DNA from: Candidatus Falkowbacteria bacterium | GTDB lineage: Bacteria > Patescibacteriota > Patescibacteriia > Patescibacteriales > Patescibacteriaceae | DNA: 64,000 nucleotides | Direction of reading: 5' to 3' | Assembly: GCA_026396835.1 (NCBI GenBank) | Contig: JAPLWA010000001.1 | Coordinates: 1-64,000 of the forward strand | In this document: positions 43,021 through 50,638 of the stretch, piece after piece | How positions within the stretch are numbered: position 1 is the first letter of the stretch | Layout: each line of letters begins with the position of its first letter | Position numbers and translations under genes: made by a program | The notes under the pieces: model-generated | What the model saw: the letters and a program-made list of their open reading frames with translations, nothing else | Database searches by the model: none | What the model was told of the DNA's origin: nothing

Positions 43021-43235
43021 ACCCTACCCCCAGCCCCTCCCCACGCAGAGCGCAGGGAGGGGTGTAACATATACTCTTGTAAACACCATCACAATATAAT
43101 TTTTTATACTAGACAGTGTGTAGAAAATTAAAAAAATATATTAAGACTATAATATAAAACTATAATCTATAATCTCCCCTCCCCATTCCGTATAGCGCAA
43201 GCTTTTACGGAATGGGGAGGGGTTGGGGGTAGGGT
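43021..43235. repeat. MITE-like element with 22-bp terminal inverted arms
   Basis: The arm at 43021-43042 (ACCCTACCCCCAGCCCCTCC...) is the reverse complement of 43214-43235 with a single mismatch. Each arm continues into its own hairpin (CCCCTCC/GGAGGGG on the left, CCCCATTCCGTA/TACGGAATGGGG on the right). The ~100-base core is AT-rich and has no open frame. It begins 4 bases after the recQ stop. Confidence 0.7.
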
Positions 43236-43259
43236 GTATGTATTAAAAAACTAAAAACA

Positions 43260-43291
43260 AAAAACCGCCCTAATCAGGACGGCTTTTTTTC
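43260..43291 (-). terminator. Terminator of the exported-protein gene pair
   Basis: CCGTCC/GGACGG-type stem with loop TGATTA and a T-run on the minus strand. Its 20-base core is identical to the terminator at 45498-45529. Confidence 0.8.
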
Positions 43292-43300
43292 TATAAAATC

Positions 43301-44740
43301 CTATTTTTTAACCCCTGAATAAGCCATGGCTCTAACCAAATTCCAATGCCAAGCTAATTTTGGACTTATCTTAAAAATTTTCGCGAATTTACTGAGTGCT
43401 TCTTTCTCAGCTTTTAAGTCACGGGCTTTAGTTGCTCGCACACCATAACCAATCATCTTTAGAGCATTAACATCAGTTGAGTTTTTCATATTTGGATTAC
43501 GACCATAAACTTTCTTGAAATTTGTATATGCCAAAGATTCAATTTTTTTGCTAACCGCTAGTGGCCAACGACCATTAGCAATATTTAAAACATCAGCCCA
43601 ATTGGCTTCCGTTTTAGGAGCTGCTCCATAAACTCCTTTATAGGAACTGAGGGCAGCGCCGCGTTCACCGGCGCCGATATTTTTCGTTGTCGCTGTTCCG
43701 TTATCAATAAAATATTTTTCTTGGTTTGATTGACTTGCGATTTCTTTTTTTTCCTGAGCAATCCTTGATACTATATCACCTTCTTCAGCTGAATTGCCTA
43801 TGGCAGCTTCTAGATTTTGATTAACAGTTATATTCTCTGATGCTTGCGCAGTTTTAATTAAGGCAAACATTGTTAAATGATTAACTGAGAATCTCACTTC
43901 TTTGTTAACTGCATCAAAAGTCGGATTCTCAACTTTCACCCAAGTCTTACTCGTTTCAGAATAATAAAATACATCGACGTTAGTCATGTCCAAAGGCCAA
44001 TTAGCCAATTTTATAGTCATGCTTAATGGCGCTAAAAAGCTATTTACCGCCTGGCTAGAGCTATTGGCTGCCGTAATCGAAAAAATCTGATTATTTACAA
44101 AATAACTTGCTGTTGGCGGCACAAAAACCACTGGTAATTCAGTAATGCGAAAAGTTGTTGACCCAGTAACTGCGCCAACTGGTACTTCTAGCTCTAACGA
44201 AGTATTGTTGCTAAGATTTTGTAGTAACTGACCATTCTGACTTGCTCCAATTGTTAATGGAGCTGTCTGTGAGTTACTTCCAACTGCAGAAATATTGATT
44301 GGTGCGGCTGGACTGCCACCGCCGCCACCTCCACCACCGCCGCCTCCACCGCTACTTGGACAACTTGAATTGGCTGATGGCTCGATAGTATAAGTGCCGC
44401 TAGCTATTGGCACGGTTAAATAACTTGTACCTGGAATTAGATTACTTTCGCAAGCGACAGTTATATTATCTTTTCGAGCAATAAAAGCTTTAACTGCAGT
44501 ATCAGCTGAACCTACCTTAAATAAACCAGGATTAACAATCGAGAAAGATCCGCTTGATATACCAATACTATCTGAAGTTGAGCTATTAAAGACAATAAAT
44601 GTAGTAGTGCCGCTATCAAAAGAAATATTTTGCATTGTTATATTTCCACTTGCAGTAAATGAGGCAAAGCTAAGATTTGAAGGGATTGAAAATATAACTA
44701 CGAAAATAAAACTCCAAATTACTTTTTGAAAAAATTTCAT
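43301..44740 (-). CDS. Exported repeat protein (S-layer-like, Patescibacteria type)
   Basis: 479 residues from the ATG at 44740; the frame could start at a TTG 33 bases upstream within the previous gene. A signal peptide (residues ~5-27) precedes beta-rich Ser/Thr-rich domains split by a run of about 12 glycines (~150). The C-terminal ~100 residues contain three degenerate units with the pattern 'Y/F-x-K-x-Y/F-G-x-x-P' followed by 'W/N-x-x-x-A-Y/N-G' (YKGVYGAAP, FKKVYGRNP, FAKIFKISP), a C-terminal module I have seen described for surface proteins of this radiation; that memory is not a search. Linked to the fibre-like gene upstream. Confidence 0.7.
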   Translation of the reverse strand: MKFFQKVIWSFIFVVIFSIPSNLSFASFTASGNITMQNISFDSGTTTFIVFNSSTSDSIGISSGSFSIVNPGLFKVGSADTAVKAFIARKDNITVACESNLIPGTSYLTVPIASGTYTIEPSANSSCPSSGGGGGGGGGGGGSPAAPINISAVGSNSQTAPLTIGASQNGQLLQNLSNNTSLELEVPVGAVTGSTTFRITELPVVFVPPTASYFVNNQIFSITAANSSSQAVNSFLAPLSMTIKLANWPLDMTNVDVFYYSETSKTWVKVENPTFDAVNKEVRFSVNHLTMFALIKTAQASENITVNQNLEAAIGNSAEEGDIVSRIAQEKKEIASQSNQEKYFIDNGTATTKNIGAGERGAALSSYKGVYGAAPKTEANWADVLNIANGRWPLAVSKKIESLAYTNFKKVYGRNPNMKNSTDVNALKMIGYGVRATKARDLKAEKEALSKFAKIFKISPKLAWHWNLVRAMAYSGVKK

Positions 44741-44754
44741 AAAATAATTTTCAA

Positions 44755-45435
44755 TTAGTAAATTGTTCTCCAAGCGTAAGCATTGCTAGCGTCTTTTGCG
44801 CAAACTTCAACTGAGTCCGCTACGCCGGTACCACCCTGAGTGACCCAAAAAGTTCCTCGGTTAGTGGCATCACTACAAACTGGCTTAGCTGTTACAGTAT
44901 TTAGTTTTACGCCACCATTAACTTCTAGTTTTGCAGTAGGAGTGATTGTGCCAACACCGAAGTTACCACCGGTGCTAATATAAGAGTTCTCATTATTATA
45001 GGTTGTAATTTGGAACCTATTGTCGGCATCTTGATAACCAGCTAAATATTTTTCAGATACATTAATGAAATTTCCTTCATTACTCGTACTTCTTAGAGAC
45101 AAAGCCTCCACGCCTGAACCCAGTCTGATGTCTGGATACATAACATTACTAAACCTTAAATTACCATGAATATCTAAAGCATCCTGTGGATCAGCCACGT
45201 TAATACCAACATAACCATTGTTGTCATGATATTTGACCACAAAGCCGCTATCATGGACAGTAATACCTCCATCCAATTCTGATAAACCGGCAACTATTAA
45301 CTGCCCAGCAGTATTAATGTCATTACCGATTGAAGTACTGGCCCTTACAATACTAATAGTAAACACACTAACTATGATAATAGCAGACAAAGCTAAAACT
45401 AGTTTGCTCTTGAAAAAACCATTTAGTTTCTCCAT
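44755..45435 (-). CDS. Exported tail-fibre-like protein
   Basis: 226 residues from the ATG at 45435. One N-terminal signal anchor (residues ~10-32) precedes beta-rich repeats: NGYVGINVADPQDALDIHG and GNFGVGTITPTAKLEVNG are two copies of the GxxGxGTxxPxxxLxVxG motif of phage tail fibres and similar trimeric fibres. It probably forms a surface fibre. The earlier in-frame GTG lies against a tract of ten G residues (45480-45489, minus strand) and is not favoured. Confidence 0.7.
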   Translation of the reverse strand: MEKLNGFFKSKLVLALSAIIIVSVFTISIVRASTSIGNDINTAGQLIVAGLSELDGGITVHDSGFVVKYHDNNGYVGINVADPQDALDIHGNLRFSNVMYPDIRLGSGVEALSLRSTSNEGNFINVSEKYLAGYQDADNRFQITTYNNENSYISTGGNFGVGTITPTAKLEVNGGVKLNTVTAKPVCSDATNRGTFWVTQGGTGVADSVEVCAKDASNAYAWRTIY

Positions 45436-45479
45436 AAAATATATATTAAATATTAAATTATAAACATCTTCATTATACA

Positions 45480-45489
45480 CCCCCCCCCC
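45480..45489. repeat. Homopolymer tract of 10 C (10 G on the minus strand)
   Basis: It lies 45 bases upstream of the start of the fibre-like gene, in the likely promoter/leader region, and is exceptional in this AT-rich DNA. Confidence 0.9.
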
Positions 45490-45497
45490 TGAAAAAA

Positions 45498-45529
45498 CAA
45501 AAAGCCGCCCTAATCAGGACGGCTTTTTT
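45498..45529 (-). terminator. Terminator of rpsP
   Basis: GCCGTCC pairs with GGGCGGC on the minus strand around TGATTA, followed by TTTTTG. Core identical to 43260-43291. Confidence 0.8.
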
Positions 45530-45565
45530 AATTCTTAATTTATAGACCGAAGCCTTGGCGCAGGT

Positions 45566-45856
45566 CTATTTCTTTTCTTCTTTCTTCTTCTTAGCAGTTC
45601 TAGCAGCTCTGGCCTTATTACCTTCAATAATTTTTTTAGAAACTAATAAATTATTTACAGTGTCAGACATACCAGCGCCTTTGGAAATCCAATGTTTAAT
45701 ACGATCAGCCTTAACTTGCAATTCCTTAGAGTGAGGATTGTAAGAGCCGAGAATTTCTAAAGCACGGCCGTATGGATCGCGGGCCTTTTCAGAGATAATC
45801 AAACGGTAAGTTGGAAAACCCTTTTTGCCTACGCGTGAAAAACGGATAGTTAACAT
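45566..45856 (-). CDS. rpsP: Small ribosomal subunit protein bS16
   Basis: The 96-residue protein has the bS16 core: MLTIRFSRVGKKGFPTYRLI, then RDPYGRALEILGSYNP, and a Lys/Arg-rich tail. Essential for 30S assembly. The usual trmD/rimM neighbours are absent here. A palindrome (45883-45901) lies upstream. Confidence 0.96.
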   Translation of the reverse strand: MLTIRFSRVGKKGFPTYRLIISEKARDPYGRALEILGSYNPHSKELQVKADRIKHWISKGAGMSDTVNNLLVSKKIIEGNKARAARTAKKKKEEKK

Positions 45857-45882
45857 AGGTTATTTAATATATTAGATTTAGA

Positions 45883-45901
45883 TCCTGAATCAAGTTCAGG
45901 A
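45883..45901. repeat. Dispersed palindrome upstream of rpsP
   Basis: TCCTGAA pairs with TTCAGGA; same family as 1861-1879. Confidence 0.6.
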
Positions 45902-45948
45902 GAGCATATTTGACGATGGAACAATAATAACGTAAATATTGATCCTTG

Positions 45949-46752
45949 TCAATCTAGCTTAATTACTTTTAACTTAGCATTTTTAGAAAACCACTTAGCA
46001 GCCAAAACCTTAATATGACTAGTCATATCAGTAACTAAAATATCAACTTTAGCTTTATGACTTAATATCTTAGCAATTTCTGGATGATTCCTGAGATATA
46101 GTTTTAATTTTTTAGGAATTATTTCATCTTGTGAAATAACCTTTATTTTTTTGGTGACCAAACTACGAATAATATTTTTTACAATCGGGTAGTGAGTGCA
46201 GCCAAGCAGTAGGACTTCAATCTTATGAACTTTAAAAAACTTAAGATAATCTTTCAAAATTGCTCGCGCCCATTTCAAATCATTATTTTCAATTAAGGGT
46301 ACAAGCAAAGGTGTGGCTAAAGAATAAACTTTTATTTTCCGATTACGCTTATATATTTCTTTGTCATAAGTGCGGGAATTTACCGTAGCCTGTGTGGCAA
46401 TAATGCCAATACTTTTAATTTTTTTATTATCAATAACCTCTTCAACCGTTGGTACAATTACGCCTAAGACACGACGCTTAGGATAGTGCTTAGGTAACCA
46501 ATCTTGCTGAACTTTTCTTAAGGCCCGAGCTGAGGCTGAATTACAAGCGACAATAACTAAGCCAGCGCCTTGCTTAAATAAATAATCAACGGCTTCACAA
46601 GTAAATTCAAAAATGGCTTGCTGTGAACGATTACCATAAGGCACTCGTTTAGTGTCGCCTAAATAAATATAATCATAAGTCGGCAAGGCCTGTTTTATAG
46701 TTCGCAAAATAATTAAACCGCCAATACCTGAGTCAAAAATTCCAATTTTCAT
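45949..46752 (-). CDS. murI: Glutamate racemase
   Basis: Makes D-glutamate for peptidoglycan. The substrate loop GIFDSGIGG is at residues 4-12, and the two catalytic cysteines are Cys70 (VACNSAS) and Cys185 (LGCTHYP). Length 267 from the ATG at 46752; an upstream in-frame TTG is less likely. Its presence means a peptidoglycan cell wall is made, in line with ftsZ, lepB and the SpoIID-like protein. Confidence 0.95.
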   Translation of the reverse strand: MKIGIFDSGIGGLIILRTIKQALPTYDYIYLGDTKRVPYGNRSQQAIFEFTCEAVDYLFKQGAGLVIVACNSASARALRKVQQDWLPKHYPKRRVLGVIVPTVEEVIDNKKIKSIGIIATQATVNSRTYDKEIYKRNRKIKVYSLATPLLVPLIENNDLKWARAILKDYLKFFKVHKIEVLLLGCTHYPIVKNIIRSLVTKKIKVISQDEIIPKKLKLYLRNHPEIAKILSHKAKVDILVTDMTSHIKVLAAKWFSKNAKLKVIKLD

Positions 46753-46854
46753 AAGCTTAAATTTAATCAAAGCTTCTTCAGTATATACAATAAGTTATAA
46801 AAACTAAAGATAAATGATATAATAAGACTACTTATAATTATCTTAAAGCTTACT

Positions 46855-48222
46855 ATGGTTAAATTCCCTGATGAAATACTAAAAGAAGCTGAAGAAAAAG
46901 CGTCTGAAATCCATAAACCAACTAGCCATAAAAAACGCATAAAAATTGGCCGTTTTTTGCGTATTTTAGGCCCTGGCATTGTTACTGGTGCGGCCGATGA
47001 TGATTGTTCTGGAATTGCGACTTATTCTCAGGCCGGTTCCCAATTTGGCTTAAAGTTGCCTTGGACCATGCTTTTCACCTTTCCTCTAATGACCGCTGTT
47101 CAGGAGGCTTGTATGCGTATTGGAGCTGTCACTGGTAAAGGTTTAGCGGCTGTAGTTAGAAGTAATTATTCTAAAAAAATTCTTTATCCGGTTGTCTTGC
47201 TAGTTGTTTGTGCTAACACGCTAAATATTGGTTCTGACATTGGCGCCATGGCGGCTAGTACTGAATTGATTTTCCCAAATATACCTTTTGCGGTTTTAGC
47301 CATAATCATTGCGCTACTCATAATTACCGCAGAAGTCTTGATTCCTTATCGCATGTACATCCATATTCTAAAATGGTTGGCCATGGCATTGTTTGCTTAT
47401 TTTATAACTGCCTTTTTAATTAATGTTCCCTGGAAAGAAGTTTTGACAGCTACGCTTATTCCTCAAATTGAATTTAATACTGCCTTTCTCTATATTATTG
47501 TCGGTGTTTTTGGTACAACAATTTCTCCTTATTTATTCTTTTGGCAAACTAGCAACGTAGTAGAAGATGAAATAGCTAGCCACAGACTAAGCTTAAAAAA
47601 CGGTGTTCCAAAGTTATCAAAATCATATTTAAAAAAATTGCGAATTGATACCGTGGTTGGAATGTTATTCTCAAACGTTTCAGCTTGGTTCATTATCATC
47701 GTCGCCGCAGTAGTTTTAAATCGCGCTGGCGTTACTAACATCAGCAGCGCAGCTGATGCAGCTCGGGCCTTAGAACCCTTAGTTAACACTTTCCCGCACG
47801 CTGGATTTTTAGCTAAACTAATCTTTGCCATTGGCGTCATTGGAATTGGTTTTCAGGCTATTCCAGTCTTAGCCGGATCATCTGCCTATGCTGTTGCTGA
47901 GACTTTTAGTTGGAAAGAGGGTCTATATCGCAAATTCAAGCAATCCCGCAACTTCTATTTTGTTATTATTTTAGGTACTTTAGTCGGACTTATCTTCAAT
48001 TTTATTGGCTTTGATCCAATCAAGGCCTTGGTCTTTACTGCAGTGTTTAATGGAATTGCCGCTGTTCCGCTAATTTATCTTATTACGAAAGTTTCTAGCC
48101 GCGAAGATATTATGGGCGAACACAAAAGCCACTGGCTATCAAAACTTGGCTTATGGACAGCCTTTGTTGTAATGGGAATATTTGCAGTAGCACTACTACT
48201 ATCTTTCATACCTTTTAGCTAG
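46855..48222 (+). CDS. Nramp-related metal ion transporter, divergent
   Basis: 455 residues with about eleven membrane helices and a cytoplasmic basic N-terminus. The first-helix motif reads GAADDDCSGIATYSQAG where classical Nramp proteins have DPGN, and helix 6 reads ISPYLFFWQ in place of the metal-binding MPH. The fold is therefore Nramp, but the canonical manganese/iron ligands are not conserved. Related non-canonical clades move magnesium or have no known substrate. Divergent from murI. Confidence 0.85.
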   Translation: MVKFPDEILKEAEEKASEIHKPTSHKKRIKIGRFLRILGPGIVTGAADDDCSGIATYSQAGSQFGLKLPWTMLFTFPLMTAVQEACMRIGAVTGKGLAAVVRSNYSKKILYPVVLLVVCANTLNIGSDIGAMAASTELIFPNIPFAVLAIIIALLIITAEVLIPYRMYIHILKWLAMALFAYFITAFLINVPWKEVLTATLIPQIEFNTAFLYIIVGVFGTTISPYLFFWQTSNVVEDEIASHRLSLKNGVPKLSKSYLKKLRIDTVVGMLFSNVSAWFIIIVAAVVLNRAGVTNISSAADAARALEPLVNTFPHAGFLAKLIFAIGVIGIGFQAIPVLAGSSAYAVAETFSWKEGLYRKFKQSRNFYFVIILGTLVGLIFNFIGFDPIKALVFTAVFNGIAAVPLIYLITKVSSREDIMGEHKSHWLSKLGLWTAFVVMGIFAVALLLSFIPFS

Positions 48223-48282
48223 GAAATACACAATAATTCTATTAAAATACTAAGGTGAAATAAAATACGTTTACGTTAGCCC

Positions 48283-48311
48283 TTGACAAAACAAAACAAT
48301 TGTGATAATGT
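48283..48311 (+). promoter_or_regulatory. Promoter of the radical-SAM operon
   Basis: TTGACA (48283-48288), 17-base spacer ending in TGA, then TAATGT (48306-48311). Strong -35 and extended -10. Confidence 0.7.
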
Positions 48312-48323
48312 GCAAATATACAT

Positions 48324-48395
48324 ATGAAACACACACAAGTCTACAATTTATTCAATAACTTTTATACATCCCAAGAGGGTTGCGTTTTGTTATGA
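48324..48395 (+). CDS. Possible 23-residue leader peptide
   Basis: An ATG in the CATATG context, about 7 bases after the expected transcription start, opens a 23-codon frame (begins MKHTQVYNLFNNFY, ends in TGA at 48393-48395). It is followed 37 bases later by a terminator hairpin. This fits a leader peptide of an attenuator, but a peptide product or a chance frame is equally possible. No Shine-Dalgarno is present. Confidence 0.4.
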   Translation: MKHTQVYNLFNNFYTSQEGCVLL

Positions 48396-48457
48396 TTTTT
48401 TTGTAGATAACTATACATTTTATAACACTGACAATCCTCTTAACAGAGGATTTTTTG
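48373..48457 (+). promoter_or_regulatory. Putative transcription attenuator
   Basis: A terminator (AATCCTCT 48433-48440, loop TAAC, AGAGGATT 48445-48452, T-run) lies between the promoter and the first gene. The segment AAGAGGGTT (48373-48381) inside the leader frame can pair over nine bases, with one G-U, with AATCCTCTT (48433-48441), the 5' arm of the terminator. Ribosome position on the leader frame could choose between the two structures. Confidence 0.55.
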
Positions 48458-48508
48458 TTTATGCGAAATGTGTAATTTTTTAAAAATTAAATAAGAAAGG
48501 TTAAAAAA

Positions 48509-48844
48509 ATGGAGAAAGAGACAGAAAAAGCTCCAATCAGCGGATTACCATTCATGATTCATCTGCTGGGCTGGGAACTACCTCGTGAAGTAATAATCAA
48601 AGACGGTTATGTTTACTTCCAGGTCGCAGGAGAAAGTCACTGTTCTGGCTGCCAGAGCAGGATCAAGTCAATAAAATCTATTGATAGCCCCGAGATTAGA
48701 TATGCTTACCTCGGCTCTGGCTCGTTCATAGAACATTTCAGAGGAGTCAAGATGCTATGGGCGGGCGTACCTATAAGCAAAGATGCTACTAGGTCTGATG
48801 CTCTTGCCGCTCTCAAGAAAACGTTCAAACTATGTTTTTTATAG
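48509..48844 (+). CDS. Hypothetical protein with CxxC motif, 111 residues
   Basis: Unrecognised. It has no signal peptide or membrane helix. A single SHCSGCQSR (residues ~46-54) gives a CxxC pair that could bind a metal or be redox-active, and the C-terminus is hydrophobic with a final Cys (KLCFL). GAAAGG lies 9 bases before the ATG. It is the first full gene after the attenuator, in the operon with the radical SAM enzyme. Confidence 0.7.
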   Translation: MEKETEKAPISGLPFMIHLLGWELPREVIIKDGYVYFQVAGESHCSGCQSRIKSIKSIDSPEIRYAYLGSGSFIEHFRGVKMLWAGVPISKDATRSDALAALKKTFKLCFL

Positions 48845-48900
48845 ACTTGAGCAAACAAAAAAAGACCAAATAAAATAAAATTAAAATAAATTTGGCTAGG

Positions 48901-48969
48901 ACGGTTGCTACCTGAAACTGAAAAGCAACACTCACCGTTATTTAAAAGCCGATTAAAAATTGATCGGCT
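48901..48969 (+). other. Structured intercistronic region
   Basis: GTTGCT (48904-48909) pairs with AGCAAC (48924-48929), and AGCCGAT (48947-48953) pairs with ATCGGCT (48963-48969). This 202-base gap between the 111- and 70-residue genes may hold a processing or control element; no T-run follows. Confidence 0.4.
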
Positions 48970-49046
48970 CCCTTCTTTAGTAAATGACCTGTCGTTTATT
49001 TAAGAAAGGAATGTTCTTTAAAAAATAAAAATTGAAAGGATAAAAA

Positions 49047-49259
49047 ATGAGAAAGAAATGGTTCTTTATTGCTTTTATTAAATCTGATTCTGGTGCAGCA
49101 AGTGATGATCCGCGCTACGGAGCTGCCTTTTATGGTGATGACGACTGGGCTCGCACCATGATTGATGCATTAAAACGTGAACATCCAAAATTCAGGATAG
49201 ATGAGCTATCTCCGGATGGTGGCGTAACAACTAGATTTGATTTAATGAAAAAAGATTAA
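49047..49259 (+). CDS. Hypothetical small protein, 70 residues
   Basis: Unrecognised. The chain starts with an aromatic/hydrophobic segment (MRKKWFFIAF), has a Gly/Asp-rich middle (SDDPRYGAAFYGDDDW) and an acidic to polar end. It contains no cysteine. GAAAGGA lies 6 bases before the ATG. The gene precedes the radical SAM enzyme by 34 bases, so a role as substrate (precursor peptide) or partner is possible but not shown. Confidence 0.65.
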   Translation: MRKKWFFIAFIKSDSGAASDDPRYGAAFYGDDDWARTMIDALKREHPKFRIDELSPDGGVTTRFDLMKKD

Positions 49260-49293
49260 AAAATTTAAAAACAAAACAAAAAGAGGATTAAAA

Positions 49294-50244
49294 ATGGAAC
49301 TAAACAAACCTAAATTCGCTTCCTGGGAATCAACCCTGTCTTGTCCACTAAGGTGCAAGCACTGTGGTTTACTAGGCGGGAAGCCTCGCTTAAACGAATT
49401 ATCAACTGACAAGGCTATAAATATGCTAGATAAATTAAGCACCTTTGGAGTAAAAAATCTAATCATTTCGGGCGGTGAATTCACTCACAGAAAAGATTGG
49501 TTAGTTATCCTTGAAGTAGCCTTAAGTTTATTTAAATTAGTAAGAATAATTACTAGCGGTCATCAAGGCAAAAAATTGTTTACCGAGCTAAGCAAAATAA
49601 ATAAAACCGCCAATCTAGTTGTCTCGGTTAGCTTGGACGGAGCTATAAAAAATCATGATTTAAGAAGAGGTCGGGGTTCATTTAATTCAGTGATGGAAAT
49701 TATAAATTTCCCTACGCCTATTACCAAACATGTTTTAACAACCGTAGACAAGCTAAATATTATTGACTGCCTAGACGTACTGAGAATTTGTCTACAAAAC
49801 AAAGTCTCATTATGGAGCTTACAAATTTCTTTACCGGCCGGAAGAATGAAGCCTGGGTTATTTTTAGGGCAAGACAAAATAATTCTATTGGCTGAGCAAA
49901 TTAAAATCTGGAAGGAAGCTTTCAAGAACAAGTTAGAAATTTCACCTGATGATTGCTTTGCGAATCTTTTTCCAAAAAGATCATGGGGAGACTGGACAGG
50001 TTGTCATGCCGGAAAAAATCTCATAACAATCTTAAGCGATGGCTCAATAACTGGCTGTCCGACAATGGGTGATACAATTGCTGGCAACATTAAAACAGAC
50101 ACGCTTGATAGTATTTGGCAGTCAAAAACCATGTCAGAAATACGAAATTCTGTCCCAAAAGAATGCCTTGAGTGCGGTCAATGCGCGGGAGGCTGTAAAG
50201 CAGTAAATAAATTATTTAAAAAACAATTTTGTTCACCAAACTAA
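49294..50244 (+). CDS. Radical SAM/SPASM domain enzyme
   Basis: 316 residues. The [4Fe-4S]-SAM motif is CPLRCKHC (Cys17, 21, 24), and the SAM-binding GGE triad is in IISGGEF (~59-63). The C-terminal ~80 residues carry a SPASM/twitch-like auxiliary-cluster region: GCHAG, ITGCPTMGD, then CLECGQCAGGC and a final Cys. Enzymes of this layout mostly modify peptides (RiPP maturation, quinone cofactors) or activate enzymes by glycyl-radical formation. The target is unknown. AGAGGA lies 6 bases before the ATG. Neighbours are three small orphan genes on the same transcript. Confidence 0.9.
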   Translation: MELNKPKFASWESTLSCPLRCKHCGLLGGKPRLNELSTDKAINMLDKLSTFGVKNLIISGGEFTHRKDWLVILEVALSLFKLVRIITSGHQGKKLFTELSKINKTANLVVSVSLDGAIKNHDLRRGRGSFNSVMEIINFPTPITKHVLTTVDKLNIIDCLDVLRICLQNKVSLWSLQISLPAGRMKPGLFLGQDKIILLAEQIKIWKEAFKNKLEISPDDCFANLFPKRSWGDWTGCHAGKNLITILSDGSITGCPTMGDTIAGNIKTDTLDSIWQSKTMSEIRNSVPKECLECGQCAGGCKAVNKLFKKQFCSPN

Positions 50245-50262
50245 AAAGAAAGGAATAAAATC

Positions 50263-50574
50263 ATGAACAATCCATTGTTATTATCATTAGCACTTTTAAT
50301 TTTATCTATCCCGATATTAGTTCCTGATATAAAGAGACTAGTATTAGCTATTGGCAATTTAAATTTCTCTACCAATAGCATAACAGGAGGAAGAAACTCC
50401 CGCGGTAGTACTAAAGAAACAAGTCTCAAAACAACCGACAAACAAGAGGAAGAAGAGTTATCAGATAGCGATGAAGAAATATTACAACAGCAAAAGAAAA
50501 AATTAACCGAAGAACTTGAAAAGGTTGAAGAAAAACTACTTAGCCTAGAAAAAAACAAAAAAAATACAGGCTAA
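50263..50574 (+). CDS. Small membrane protein with C-terminal coiled coil, 103 residues
   Basis: One N-terminal membrane helix (residues ~4-20) is followed by a Ser/Thr/Gly-rich linker (~38-58) and a highly charged coiled coil (~60-100; KKLTEELEKVEEKLLSLEK). GAAAGGA precedes the ATG with similar spacing to the other genes of the operon, and a terminator follows. It could anchor or tether a complex at the membrane. Function unknown. Confidence 0.65.
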   Translation: MNNPLLLSLALLILSIPILVPDIKRLVLAIGNLNFSTNSITGGRNSRGSTKETSLKTTDKQEEEELSDSDEEILQQQKKKLTEELEKVEEKLLSLEKNKKNTG

Positions 50575-50607
50575 AAAAGTAAAGGAGAAATAATAAACTT
50601 AAAACAA

Positions 50608-50636
50608 AATAACCTCAAAACTGAGGTTATTTTTTA
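50608..50636. terminator. Bidirectional terminator between the radical-SAM operon and the tRNA cluster
   Basis: AATAACCTCA (50608-50617) pairs with TGAGGTTATT (50622-50631) with A and T runs on the two sides. Confidence 0.8.
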
Positions 50637-50638
50637 TT

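Noticed and set aside
43021..43235. CRISPR array
   Set aside because: The repeats are two inverted arms with hairpins, not direct repeats with regular unique spacers; no CRISPR array or cas gene is visible anywhere in the window.
48509..50574. Named RiPP class (for example a known sactipeptide or mycofactocin-type cluster)
   Set aside because: The small proteins lack recognisable precursor features of those classes, and no RRE domain, protease or exporter is adjacent; only the general radical SAM/SPASM call is supported.
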